Shown here: piece by piece, positions 1-8,239 of the stretch
How positions within the stretch are numbered: the first letter of the stretch is position 1
Layout: each line of letters begins with the position of its first letter
Translations under genes and position numbers: made by a program
The notes under the pieces: generated by a model
Told to the model about the DNA's origin: nothing
Database searches by the model: none
What the model saw: only the letters and a program-made list of their open reading frames with translations
Assembly (NCBI GenBank): GCA_900542155.1
Contig: UQMD01000016.1
Location: forward strand, 1-53,899
Reading direction: 5' to 3'
DNA from: an uncultured Collinsella sp.
GTDB taxonomy: Bacteria > Actinomycetota > Coriobacteriia > Coriobacteriales > Coriobacteriaceae
Length of the DNA: 53,899 nucleotides

Positions 1-11
1 CTGCGCAAGAC

Positions 12-37
12 GAAGGCCACATTAAGTGGCCTTCTTT
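12..37 (+). terminator. Rho-independent terminator-like hairpin
   Basis: A perfect 9-bp stem (GAAGGCCAC / GTGGCCTTC) with a 5-base loop is followed by a short TTT. It probably ends a rightward transcript that lies outside the window; the weak T tract keeps this tentative. Confidence 0.5.
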
Positions 38-104
38 GCGTGCGGAACTCGCGACAAACCTAACCCATCTCGCCCACTCGGCGGGCACGGGGTCCAAGGT
101 TGTC

Positions 105-138
105 AAAAAAGCGGTCAGCGCGCGGGTGCGCCGACCGC
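105..138 (-). terminator. gyrA terminator
   Basis: Read on the minus strand, an 11-bp stem with one G-U pair (GCGGTCGGCGC / GCGCTGACCGC) is followed by six T residues. It lies about 40 bases past the gyrA stop codon and closes the leftward gyrB-gyrA transcript. Confidence 0.8.
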
Positions 139-178
139 CGATATATGGGGTCTGATATTTTCTACCAGCTAGTTCCTC

Positions 179-2917
179 TTACTCGTCTAAGAGATCTTCT
201 GGTATGTCGTTGCCGTCGCCTAGGTCGACTGGGGTTTCTTCGGGGGCAGAGCTGTCTTCTGCGGCTTCGCCTTCGGGCTTCTCCTTGGCGGCTGTCATGC
301 GGGCTACGGCGCATACGCGGTCGTTGTCGTCGACGGTCATCATCTTGACGCCCTGGGTGGCGCGACCGGTTTGGCTGATCTCGTCGGTCTTGACGCGAAT
401 GACCGTCGCACCCTCCGTCACGATGAACAGCTCATGCTGCGGACCCACCGTCTTCATGGCTGCGAGGTTACCCTTGCGCTCGGTCATCTGGATGGTGTAG
501 ACGCCCTGGCCGCCGCGGTTCTGCTCCGGGTAGTCCGCAACCGGCGTGCGCTTGCCGTAGCCGCGCTCGGTAATGACAAACAGGTCACCATTGCCGTTGG
601 TAACCTCCATACCCAAAACGCTCACGCCTTCCTTCATGCCAATGCCGCGGACGCCGCTGGTATCGCGACCGGTGGCGCGCACCTGGTCCTCGGGGAACAT
701 AATCGCCTTGCCCGCGGTGGTTGCCATGATGATCTTGTCACCCTCGCGCACGCGGCGTACAGCGAGCAGCGCGTCGTCGTCCCTCAGGTTGATGGCGATC
801 AGGCCATCGCGGCGGCTACGGTCGTAGGCGCTCATCACGGTCTTCTTGACCATGCCGCTCTTGGTGGCAAACATCAGATACTCGTCGGCGGGGAACTCGC
901 GGCAGCTGATGACGCTCGCAATCTTCTCGCCCTCCTCAAAGGGCAGCAGGTTGACGATCGCGGTACCGCGTGCCTGGCGCGTACCCACCGGCAGCTCGTG
1001 CACCTTCAGGCGATAGACCTTGCCCTTGCTCGAGAAGAACAGCACGTACTCGTGCGTGGACGCAATGAACATCTCGTCGATAACATCGTCTTCTTTGAGG
1101 TTAACGCCCGATACGCCCTTGCCGCCGCGCTTCTGGGCGCGATAGGCGGCCACCGGGATGCGCTTGACGTAGCCGGTGTGGGTGATGGTCACGACCATGT
1201 CCTCGTCGGCAATCAGGTCTTCGACGTCCAGGTCCTTCTCGACATGGCTGATCTCGGTGCGGCGCTTGTCGCCGAACTTCTTGGAAATCTCGCGCATCTC
1301 TTCCTTGATGACGCCCAGAATCTTCTCCTCGTGCGCCAACAGGTCCTCATAGTAGGCGATGGCGCGGCGCAAGCCGTCCAGCTCTTCCTGAATCTTGTCG
1401 CGCTCCAGGCCGGTCAGGCGGCGCAGCTTCATCTCGAGGATGGCCGTAGTCTGCTCGGGCGTAAAACCGAAGCGCTCGATTAGGCGACTGCTGGCCTCAG
1501 AATCGGTCTGCGAGGAGCGGATGATGCTGATGACCTCGTCGATATGGTCGAGAGCCATCAGATAGCCCTCGAGGATATGGGCACGCGCCTGGGCCTTTTT
1601 AAGGTCGAAGCGGGTGCGGCGGGTGACGACGTCGACCTGGTGGTCAATGTAGTGCTGCAGCATCTCGCGCAGGCTCAGGCATTTGGGAACGCCGTTGACA
1701 AGTGCCAGGTTGTTGGCGCCAAAGGTCGTCTGCAGCGAGGTGTACTTATACAGATTGTTGAGCACGACCTGCGGAATGACGCCCTTCTTGAGCTCGATGA
1801 CCAGACGGATACCCTTCTGGTTGGACTCATCGCGCATATCCGAGATGCCCTCGATGCGCTTATCGTTGACGAGCTGGGCGATCTTCTCCTGCAGGGTGCC
1901 CTTGTTGACCATGTAGGGAATCTCGGTAAAGACCAGGCGGCTGCGGCCGGTCTTGGTGGACTCCACGTGAGCCTTGGCGCGCACGGTAATGGAGCCACGG
2001 CCGGTCTCGTAGCTCTGCTTAATACCGGCACTGCCCATGATGATGGCGCCGGTGGGGAAGTCCGGACCGGGCATGATCTGCATGAGCTCGTCGACAGTGG
2101 CGTCGGGATTATCGATCAGGTAGCAGGTTGCCTCGATCGCCTCGGTGAGGTTATGCGGGGCGATATTGGTGGCCATGCCGACGGCGATGCCCTGGCTGCC
2201 GTTGACCAGCAGGTTGGGGAAGCGCGCAGGCAGCGCCTGAGGCTCGGCGAGCGATTCGTCGTAGTTGGGCTGCCAGTCGACGGTATCCTTCTGCAAGTCA
2301 CGCAGCAATTCCATGGCGGGCTTTGCTAGGCGGCTCTCGGTGTAACGCATGGCCGCCGCGCCGTCGCCGTCGATGTTACCGAAGTTGCCGTGACCGTCGA
2401 TGAGCGGCGTGCGCATGGAGAACCACTGCGCCAGGCGGACCATGGCCTCATAGACCGCGAAGTCGCCATGCGGGTGGTACTTACCGATAACTTCGCCGAC
2501 CGTCCAGGCCGACTTCTTGTGCGGGCGGTTGGGGTAGATGCCGCTCTCGTTCATCGCGTACAGGATGCGGCGGTGCACCGGCTTTAGGCCGTCGCGCACG
2601 TCCGGCAGGGCGCGCGCCGTGATGACCGACATCGAATACTCGATAAACGACTGCTTCATCTCGCGACCGAACTCCGAAATCTGGAGCTGGCCGCCATTGA
2701 TATCCTCGCCGGCCGAGGCGCCACGGTCGACTTCGCCAAAGCTCTCCTCGAGCTCACCGTCGTCCTCTTCCTCGTCATCATCGGCATCGGGGTTATAGGC
2801 GTCCGGATCGCCGTCCTCGCCCTGCTCAGCACGGGCAAGCAGGCGCCTCAGATCGTCGGGCATGCCGGCGTCGCTGGCCTCGCCCATGCCCTCGTTATTG
2901 TTGATATCGTCTGCCAC
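179..2917 (-). CDS. gyrA: DNA gyrase subunit A
   Basis: GyrA cuts and rejoins DNA in the A2B2 gyrase, which introduces negative supercoils. The 912-residue product has the breakage-reunion domain with the active-site tyrosine in AAMRYTES (Y192) and a C-terminal wrapping domain with a GyrA box, QKRGGKG, near residue 595. Family members usually run 800-880 residues. The excess is an acidic N-terminal extension of about 75 residues before the conserved EYSMSVI. The GTG start is preceded by GAGGAGGT. At the position of E. coli Ser83 the protein has Phe (F153, in HPHGDFAVYE), a substitution tied to quinolone resistance. The E at the Asp87 position is normal in many Gram-positives. It follows gyrB in the same direction, separated by a long hairpin. 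Confidence 0.97.
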   Translation of the reverse strand: MADDINNNEGMGEASDAGMPDDLRRLLARAEQGEDGDPDAYNPDADDDEEEDDGELEESFGEVDRGASAGEDINGGQLQISEFGREMKQSFIEYSMSVITARALPDVRDGLKPVHRRILYAMNESGIYPNRPHKKSAWTVGEVIGKYHPHGDFAVYEAMVRLAQWFSMRTPLIDGHGNFGNIDGDGAAAMRYTESRLAKPAMELLRDLQKDTVDWQPNYDESLAEPQALPARFPNLLVNGSQGIAVGMATNIAPHNLTEAIEATCYLIDNPDATVDELMQIMPGPDFPTGAIIMGSAGIKQSYETGRGSITVRAKAHVESTKTGRSRLVFTEIPYMVNKGTLQEKIAQLVNDKRIEGISDMRDESNQKGIRLVIELKKGVIPQVVLNNLYKYTSLQTTFGANNLALVNGVPKCLSLREMLQHYIDHQVDVVTRRTRFDLKKAQARAHILEGYLMALDHIDEVISIIRSSQTDSEASSRLIERFGFTPEQTTAILEMKLRRLTGLERDKIQEELDGLRRAIAYYEDLLAHEEKILGVIKEEMREISKKFGDKRRTEISHVEKDLDVEDLIADEDMVVTITHTGYVKRIPVAAYRAQKRGGKGVSGVNLKEDDVIDEMFIASTHEYVLFFSSKGKVYRLKVHELPVGTRQARGTAIVNLLPFEEGEKIASVISCREFPADEYLMFATKSGMVKKTVMSAYDRSRRDGLIAINLRDDDALLAVRRVREGDKIIMATTAGKAIMFPEDQVRATGRDTSGVRGIGMKEGVSVLGMEVTNGNGDLFVITERGYGKRTPVADYPEQNRGGQGVYTIQMTERKGNLAAMKTVGPQHELFIVTEGATVIRVKTDEISQTGRATQGVKMMTVDDNDRVCAVARMTAAKEKPEGEAAEDSSAPEETPVDLGDGNDIPEDLLDE

Positions 2918-3000
2918 GTTACCTCCTCATGGTTTGCGTGGTCCATTAGTTCCCTACCACGGAGACGGATTACCGGGAATGCCGGATAACCCTCCTAGGT

Positions 3001-3094
3001 TTTCCAGGTGCCCCAGGTTGCCCTGAAGGATGAGGGCGCACGCCTTGCGTGCGGCGCCCGAAATCCTGAAGGGCAAGATGGGGTGCCTGGGAAA
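3001..3094. repeat. Long imperfect inverted repeat between gyrB and gyrA
   Basis: Almost the whole gap between gyrB and gyrA folds on itself. The left arm (3001-3044) and right arm (3045-3094) pair through blocks TTTCC, AGG, CCCC, TTGCCCT, AGGAT, GGGCGC and ACGC. Several differences between the arms are G-T wobbles rather than clashes. It begins two bases past the gyrB stop codon. In the mRNA it would form a rod-like hairpin of roughly 35 pairs. It lacks a T tract, so it is more likely an mRNA-processing, stabilising or attenuating structure, or a REP-like insertion, than a simple terminator. Confidence 0.75.
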
Positions 3095-3095
3095 G

Positions 3096-5126
3096 CTAGG
3101 CGTCTAGGAAGCGTGCGTCATGCGCGTGCTTCTCGATGTACTCGCGGCGATAGCCGACCTCGGAACCCATCAGCTCGCGCACGGCGCGGTCTGCCACCAC
3201 GGCATCCTCGATCGACACGCGCTGCAGGATGCGGGTCTTGGGATCCATCGTCGTCGAGGCGAGCTGCTTGGGGTCCATCTCGCCCAGACCCTTGTAGCGC
3301 TGGACGGTATAGCCCTTGCGCTTCTTGGTGATCTTGCCATCCTTGGCCTTGCCGTCTTCGTCGTTATCGTCGGGGTTCAGGCCCAGGCTCTGAATGGTGT
3401 CGCGCAGGATCTCGTCTTCGGGCTGGCGGCCGTTGGGATACACGTAGTGGATCTTGTTGCGCACCTTAATGCCAAAGATAGGCGGGCAGGCAACATAGAC
3501 GTAGCCGGCATCGATCAGCGGACGCATGTACTTGTAGAAGAACGTCAGCAGCAGGATGCGGATATGCGCACCGTCGACGTCTGCATCGGTCATGATGATG
3601 ATCTTGTGGTAGCGCGCCTTGGTGATATCGAAGTCGCCGCCGTCGCCGGCACTCGTCGTGACACCGCAGCCGATCGCGGTAATCAGCGACTGGATGGTGT
3701 CGCTCGAGAACGCGCGATGGTCACCAACGCGTTCGACGTTCAGAATCTTGCCGCGCAGGGGCAGAATCGCCTGGATGTCTCGGCGACGGCCGTCCTTGGC
3801 CGAACCGCCTGCCGAGTCGCCCTCTACGATGAAGAGCTCGGTCAGCTCGGCATCGCGCACTGAGCAGTCAGCGAGCTTACCGGGCAGGGACGCCGTCTCG
3901 AGCAGGCTCTTGCGGCGGGTCGCCTCGCGCGCCTTGCGGGCGGCGTTGCGCGCCTTGCAGGCCTGTTGCGCCTTCTTGACGATCTCGCGGGCGGGCTTGG
4001 GATGCTCCTCCAAGTAATCGGCGAGGCCGTCGGTCACGATCTTGAGCGTGAGCGCGCGCATATAGGAGCTACCGAGCTTGGCCTTGGTCTGCCCCTCAAA
4101 CTGCGGATCGGGCAGCTTGACCGAGATAACGGCCGAGAGGCCCTCGCGCACATCGTCGCCGGTCAGGTTGGCGTCTTTTTCCTTGAGCAGGTTCTGTTTG
4201 CGCGCGTAGTCGTTGATCACGCGGGTGAGCGCGGTGCGGAAGCCCTCAAGGTGCATGCCGCCCTCGGGAGTGTAGATGTCGTTGGCAAACGACATGACGT
4301 TCTCGCCGTAGCCGCTATTCCACTGCAGGGAAACCTCGACCTCGCCCATCTTGGCCACGGGAGCGTCCGGGTCCGATTTGCCCTCGATGTAGATGGGCTC
4401 CTTAAAGGCCTCGGGGACGTCCTTGCCCTCGTTGAGGAACTTGACGAAGTCGATGATGCCGCCCTCGTAGCAAAACTCCTCCACGTGGGGAGTCGCCTCG
4501 CGCTCGTCGGTCAGCACGATCTTGAGGTTCTTATTGAGGAACGCTGTCTCCTGCAGACGGTTGTGCAGCGTATCGAAATCGTAGATGCGGGTCTCGAAGA
4601 TCTCGTCGTCGGGCCAGAAGGTGACGGTGGTGCCCGTCGAATCCGAGGTGCCCACGACCTCCATCTTCTTGACGGTCTTGCCGCGCGAGAACTCCATCTC
4701 GTAGGTGTTGCCATCGCGACGAACCTGAACGACCACGCGCTTGGACAGTGCGTTGACGACGGAGATGCCTACGCCGTGCAGGCCGCCCGAGACCTTATAG
4801 GCCGAGTTATCGAACTTACCGCCGGCGTGCAAGATCGTCATGACGACCTCGAGCGTCGGGATCTTTTTAACAGGGTGCTCGTCGACGGGGATGCCGCGCC
4901 CGTTGTCGACGACCGTGATGGAGTTGTCGGCGTGGACCGTCACCTGGATCTCGGTGCAGAAACCGGCCATGGCCTCGTCGACGGAGTTGTCAACGATCTC
5001 CCACACCAGGTGATGCAGACCGCTGGCGCTCGTCGAGCCGATATACATGCCCGGGCGCTTACGAACGGCCTCGAGACCTTCGAGAATCTTAATCTCGCCG
5101 CCATCGTAATCGTTTTCGTTTGCCAC
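3096..5126 (-). CDS. gyrB: DNA gyrase subunit B
   Basis: GyrB is the ATPase subunit of gyrase. The 676-residue product shows the GHKL ATPase fold (EIVDNSVDEAMAG, DNGRGIPV, GGLHGVGISVVNAL), the transducer domain, and a TOPRIM domain with VEGDSAGGSAK and DADVDGAHI supplying the metal-binding acidic residues, then the C-terminal QRYKGLGEMD block that contacts GyrA. The start is taken at GTG 5124-5126 because GGAGG sits four bases upstream. An upstream TTG at 5144 would read through that ribosome site. The gene lies directly downstream of the terminator that closes the dnaA-recF-DUF721 operon, so it probably has its own promoter near 5150-5180. Confidence 0.96.
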   Translation of the reverse strand: MANENDYDGGEIKILEGLEAVRKRPGMYIGSTSASGLHHLVWEIVDNSVDEAMAGFCTEIQVTVHADNSITVVDNGRGIPVDEHPVKKIPTLEVVMTILHAGGKFDNSAYKVSGGLHGVGISVVNALSKRVVVQVRRDGNTYEMEFSRGKTVKKMEVVGTSDSTGTTVTFWPDDEIFETRIYDFDTLHNRLQETAFLNKNLKIVLTDEREATPHVEEFCYEGGIIDFVKFLNEGKDVPEAFKEPIYIEGKSDPDAPVAKMGEVEVSLQWNSGYGENVMSFANDIYTPEGGMHLEGFRTALTRVINDYARKQNLLKEKDANLTGDDVREGLSAVISVKLPDPQFEGQTKAKLGSSYMRALTLKIVTDGLADYLEEHPKPAREIVKKAQQACKARNAARKAREATRRKSLLETASLPGKLADCSVRDAELTELFIVEGDSAGGSAKDGRRRDIQAILPLRGKILNVERVGDHRAFSSDTIQSLITAIGCGVTTSAGDGGDFDITKARYHKIIIMTDADVDGAHIRILLLTFFYKYMRPLIDAGYVYVACPPIFGIKVRNKIHYVYPNGRQPEDEILRDTIQSLGLNPDDNDEDGKAKDGKITKKRKGYTVQRYKGLGEMDPKQLASTTMDPKTRILQRVSIEDAVVADRAVRELMGSEVGYRREYIEKHAHDARFLDA

Positions 5127-5175
5127 ACGTCCTCCTTCAGTCAAGAAAATGTGTACAGCCTTACTAGTTTATCGT

Positions 5176-5205
5176 AAAAAAATACCCTCGGGACCGAGGG
5201 TATTT
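5176..5205 (-). terminator. Terminator closing the dnaN-recF-DUF721 transcript
   Basis: A 12-bp perfect stem (AAATACCCTCGG / CCGAGGGTATTT) with a two-base loop is followed on the minus strand by a run of T. It separates the DUF721 gene from gyrB. Confidence 0.85.
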
Positions 5206-5231
5206 GGCTCTACAAGGCCACCAGATGCGAT

Positions 5232-5795
5232 TTAAGGCTCTTTTTTGCTTTGCACGCCCTTGGCCCACTCGGCACTGGCTCTCATGGCATTCTCGAGGGC
5301 CTCGCGCAGTTTTTGGTCTTCGATGGGCGCCACCTGGCGCTCGATCTCGGTGCACTCGGCCTCACTTAGGTCGGCGTGCGGGGCCGGCGGGCGCTCGGTC
5401 GTCGCCGGGCGCAGGCGCTCCTTGGCGGCGGGCGGCGTGTGACCGGGCGCGGTGGTTTTGAACACCAGGCCGTCCACATGCGCACCGGCGCGCTCCATGC
5501 GCGCGCGGATGATCTCGCGCAACAGCGTCATTTCCTGCGTCCACGAGGGCGAGTCGAGATACACCAGCAGCTCATTGGACTCGGGCAGGTAGCGCAGTCC
5601 CGTCACATGCCGCCCCTCGCGCGTGCCCGAGCACACCGCGTTCCATGCGCGATAGACCGTGCGCGACTCCTCGGCGGCCTCCATCTGCGCACGGCGCTTA
5701 GGCGTTGCAGCCGCCAGGATGCGCTGGCGCTCTGCGTTCAAAAACCCGCTGAAGGCGACTGTCTCGCTCTCGCGCTCGTAATTAGCACGTCTCAC
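5232..5795 (-). CDS. DUF721 / DciA-like protein
   Basis: The 187-residue protein matches the DUF721 family by position and pattern: a central segment (VYRAWNAVCSGT...HVTGLRYLPESNELLVYLDSPSW) with the family's W/H-rich start and alternating hydrophobic strands. In actinobacteria this gene regularly follows recF. DciA-type members act as loaders or partners of the replicative helicase DnaB, so a role in initiation is inferred here. The start overlaps the end of recF by 14 bases, which indicates translational coupling. The C-terminal 60 residues are low-complexity and charged. Which helicase-loading activity, if any, is retained cannot be seen. Confidence 0.8.
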   Translation of the reverse strand: MRRANYERESETVAFSGFLNAERQRILAAATPKRRAQMEAAEESRTVYRAWNAVCSGTREGRHVTGLRYLPESNELLVYLDSPSWTQEMTLLREIIRARMERAGAHVDGLVFKTTAPGHTPPAAKERLRPATTERPPAPHADLSEAECTEIERQVAPIEDQKLREALENAMRASAEWAKGVQSKKEP

Positions 5796-6888
5796 CCATG
5801 CTCACCACCTTGGCTCGATCAAGCAGGTCATCGGTAAAGTACCCCAGGTTGGTCGTGGTTATGACCGTCTGGATATCATCGCCGATCAGCCGCAGGAAAG
5901 CGCCGCGACGCTCGCCGTCGAGCTCGCTCATCACGTCGTCCAAAAGCAGCAGTGGGGCGGTGCCCAGGACATCGCGAGCCACGGCAACCTCGGCCACCTT
6001 CCAGGACAGCACCAGCGTGCGCTGCTGTCCTTGGCTGGCAAATGAACGGGCGGAGCGACCCGCCACGGTAAACTCAATCTCGTCGCGATGCGGTCCCACC
6101 AACGTCACGCCGCGGCGAATTTCCTCGTCGGCATGCTCGTCAAGGGCGGCCAGCATGCGCTCGTACGCCCAACCCTTCAGCTCTTCGCGATCCTCGACCT
6201 GGGGCAAAGCCCCCAGCGTGGACGCATAGGTCACGTTGGCGGCCTCACCTGACGCTACTTGCCCGTAGGCAGTGTGCACATGGCCCGCCAGCCGGCCGAG
6301 CAGGGCCAACCGGTGCACGAGCAGGGCCGAGCCCGCGCGGGCAATCGAATCGTTCCACGCGCCGAGCATCTCGCGGCAGCACCAGGTCTCCTTGAGTAAG
6401 GCGTTACGCTGGGTCACGCAGCGCCCATAGGTGCTCGCAAGATCGGCATAGCGTGCGCTCAGTTGCATGCCAAAGTCATCGAGGGCGGCGCGGCGCACAC
6501 TGGCGCCACGCTTAACCATGTCCAGATGGTCGGGGCAAAACAGCACGCTCGGAAGAACCCCGCGCACACCGGCGGCAGAGCATCTCTTGCCGTTGCGGCT
6601 AAACGAGCGCTTACCGTCCTCCGCGCTCAATCCCATATCAAGCACGCGGCCGTCGCCCTCGATCCTCAGCTCGACCTTGCACGAGCCCACGCCGTCATGG
6701 ACGAGCTCGGCTGCGGTCGGATGCCTAAACGAGGCGCCGCTCGTCAGCAGCTGCAGCGCCTCTATGAGATTGGTCTTTCCCGCCGCGTTGGGTCCCGCAA
6801 GTATCGTCACGCCCTCGTCCAGGGCAAGGCGATAGCTATCGAAGCTGCGGTAGTGCGCGACGGAAAGATCGCGGGCGAACATGGTCAT
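5782..6888 (-). CDS. recF: DNA replication and repair protein RecF
   Basis: RecF is an SMC-like ATPase that helps load RecA at single-strand gaps. The 368-residue product has the Walker A motif GPNAAGKTN at 32-40 in the usual TILAGPNAAGKTNLIEAL context, and the C-terminal signature and Walker B region (LVLSWKVAEV...LLLLDDVMSELD). The length is typical. It lies nine bases downstream of dnaN and overlaps DUF721, so dnaN-recF-DUF721 is one operon. No clear ribosome site precedes the ATG, which fits coupling to dnaN. A second in-frame ATG two codons later is an alternative start. Confidence 0.95.
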   Translation of the reverse strand: MTMFARDLSVAHYRSFDSYRLALDEGVTILAGPNAAGKTNLIEALQLLTSGASFRHPTAAELVHDGVGSCKVELRIEGDGRVLDMGLSAEDGKRSFSRNGKRCSAAGVRGVLPSVLFCPDHLDMVKRGASVRRAALDDFGMQLSARYADLASTYGRCVTQRNALLKETWCCREMLGAWNDSIARAGSALLVHRLALLGRLAGHVHTAYGQVASGEAANVTYASTLGALPQVEDREELKGWAYERMLAALDEHADEEIRRGVTLVGPHRDEIEFTVAGRSARSFASQGQQRTLVLSWKVAEVAVARDVLGTAPLLLLDDVMSELDGERRGAFLRLIGDDIQTVITTTNLGYFTDDLLDRAKVVSMGETC

Positions 6889-6897
6889 GGCGCAGCG

Positions 6898-8001
6898 CTA
6901 GATGCGGACCGGCATGACCAGGTACAGGTAGTTGATCTTGTCGTAGGACTTAAAGATGCCCGCCTGCGAGTAGCTCTTGAGCTCCAGCGTGATCTCCTTC
7001 TCCTTGGACAGGGCATTGAGGCAGCCGAAGATGTAATGGTAGTTGAAGGCGATGGTACCCGACTCGCCCTCGGCCTCGACATCGATCGTCTCCTGCGCAA
7101 GGTCCTGGTCATTGGAAATGGAGGACAGGCCCATCTGCCCGTTCTCGACATCGATCTCGAACTTGACGGCGGGGTTGGCGCTCGCGATAACGGCCACGCG
7201 CTTGAGGGCGGCGTTAAAGGCGGCGACGTCGATCTTGACGCTCGTCACGCACGAATCGGGGATGAGCTGCTTGTAGTTGGGGTACACGCCCTCGATACGG
7301 CGCGACACGTAGGTGGTGTTGCCGGCCTCGAAGACGACCTGGGTGTCGGTAGCCCCGATCATGATGGTCGCCTGGCTGGCCATGATGTTCAGCGCGTCGT
7401 TAAAGGCGTCGGCCGGAACGTTGAGCTCAAAGGAGCCCTCGAGGGTCGAGGTCTCGACCTGCGTATCGCACACGGCCAAGCGGAAGGAATCGGTCGCCAC
7501 CAGGCGTACGGTGTTGTTCTCGACCTTCATGTGCACGCCGCCCAGGATGGGGCGAGCCTTGTCGGTCGAGGTGACGCGCCACACGCGGCCGACCATCTCG
7601 GACAAGACATCGGTCGGCAGCTCCACGGCACTCTCGATGGCATAGGCCGGAAACTCGGGGAAGTCATTGGCATCGAGCGTGTTCAGGCGGAAAGAGCTCT
7701 TCTCGCAACCAATCAGCACCTGGCGCTCGGACAGCTCAAAGGTGACCGGGGCATCGGGGAGGGTCTTGGTGATATTGGAGAGCATCTTACAGGGGATAAC
7801 CATCTCGCCCTCTTCTTCGACATGCGCCGCGATGCGATGACGGATCGAGATGGTGTAGTTAGAGGTCTGGAATTCCAAGATGCCGTCTTGGGCCTTAACG
7901 AGCACGCCCGACAGGATGGGAAGGGTGGATGCCGAAGCGACACCCTTCATAACGACGCCGATGGCTTGTGTAAGCGAGCTCTGGCTGACGGTGAACTTCA
8001 T
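6898..8001 (-). CDS. dnaN: DNA polymerase III sliding clamp (beta subunit)
   Basis: The beta clamp tethers DNA polymerase to its template. The 367-residue product has the family start (MKFTVSQSSLTQAIGVVMKGVASASTLPILSGV) and the conserved C-terminal VMPVR end that forms the partner-binding pocket. The length matches the three-domain clamp. An AGAAAGG ribosome site lies 9-10 bases before the ATG. The 238-bp gap to dnaA carries an AT-rich stretch and DnaA-box-like sequences. Confidence 0.97.
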   Translation of the reverse strand: MKFTVSQSSLTQAIGVVMKGVASASTLPILSGVLVKAQDGILEFQTSNYTISIRHRIAAHVEEEGEMVIPCKMLSNITKTLPDAPVTFELSERQVLIGCEKSSFRLNTLDANDFPEFPAYAIESAVELPTDVLSEMVGRVWRVTSTDKARPILGGVHMKVENNTVRLVATDSFRLAVCDTQVETSTLEGSFELNVPADAFNDALNIMASQATIMIGATDTQVVFEAGNTTYVSRRIEGVYPNYKQLIPDSCVTSVKIDVAAFNAALKRVAVIASANPAVKFEIDVENGQMGLSSISNDQDLAQETIDVEAEGESGTIAFNYHYIFGCLNALSKEKEITLELKSYSQAGIFKSYDKINYLYLVMPVRI

Positions 8002-8002
8002 C

Positions 8003-8239
8003 TTTTAATACCTTTCTATAGATATAAATATTTTAATAATAGTAATAGCACTGACGAAACTGTTGATTACTCCCAAAGACGCAGGTCAGACCCAGAAAGA
8101 GAATCGACAGCAACCTGCGTGCAACAGGGGTGGTTTTCCACGTTCAAAACCTGCGCAAAACTTTTCATCACCGCGGGTTGGGTTTTAGACACCTTATGCC
8201 CGTGGTTTCGACAAGTTTTCAACAGGTGTCTCTATTTCC
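8003..8239. other. dnaA-dnaN intergenic region: candidate unwinding part of oriC
   Basis: No gene fits here. Next to dnaN is a very AT-rich stretch (about 8012-8048) in an otherwise GC-rich region. Towards dnaA lie DnaA-box-like sequences: TTTTCCACG (8134-8142) and TTTTCAACA (8216-8224), plus the weaker TTTTGAACG (minus strand, 8141-8149). The same TTTTCAACA/TTTTGAACA core recurs upstream of the dnaA operon at 11.35-11.48 kb. An AT-rich element beside dnaN with boxes flanking dnaA is the plan of the bipartite Bacillus origin. Unwinding here is inferred, not shown. Confidence 0.6.

Noticed and set aside
371..1483. Long open frame on the plus strand opposite gyrA
   Set aside because: It is a shadow of the high-GC gyrA codon pattern; the product is low-complexity and has no ribosome site. 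The same holds for frames opposite gyrB (3120-3863, 3966-5177) and others.
5124..5144. TTG at 5144 as gyrB start
   Set aside because: It would place the GGAGG ribosome site inside the coding region; GTG at 5126 has correct spacing and begins like known GyrB proteins.
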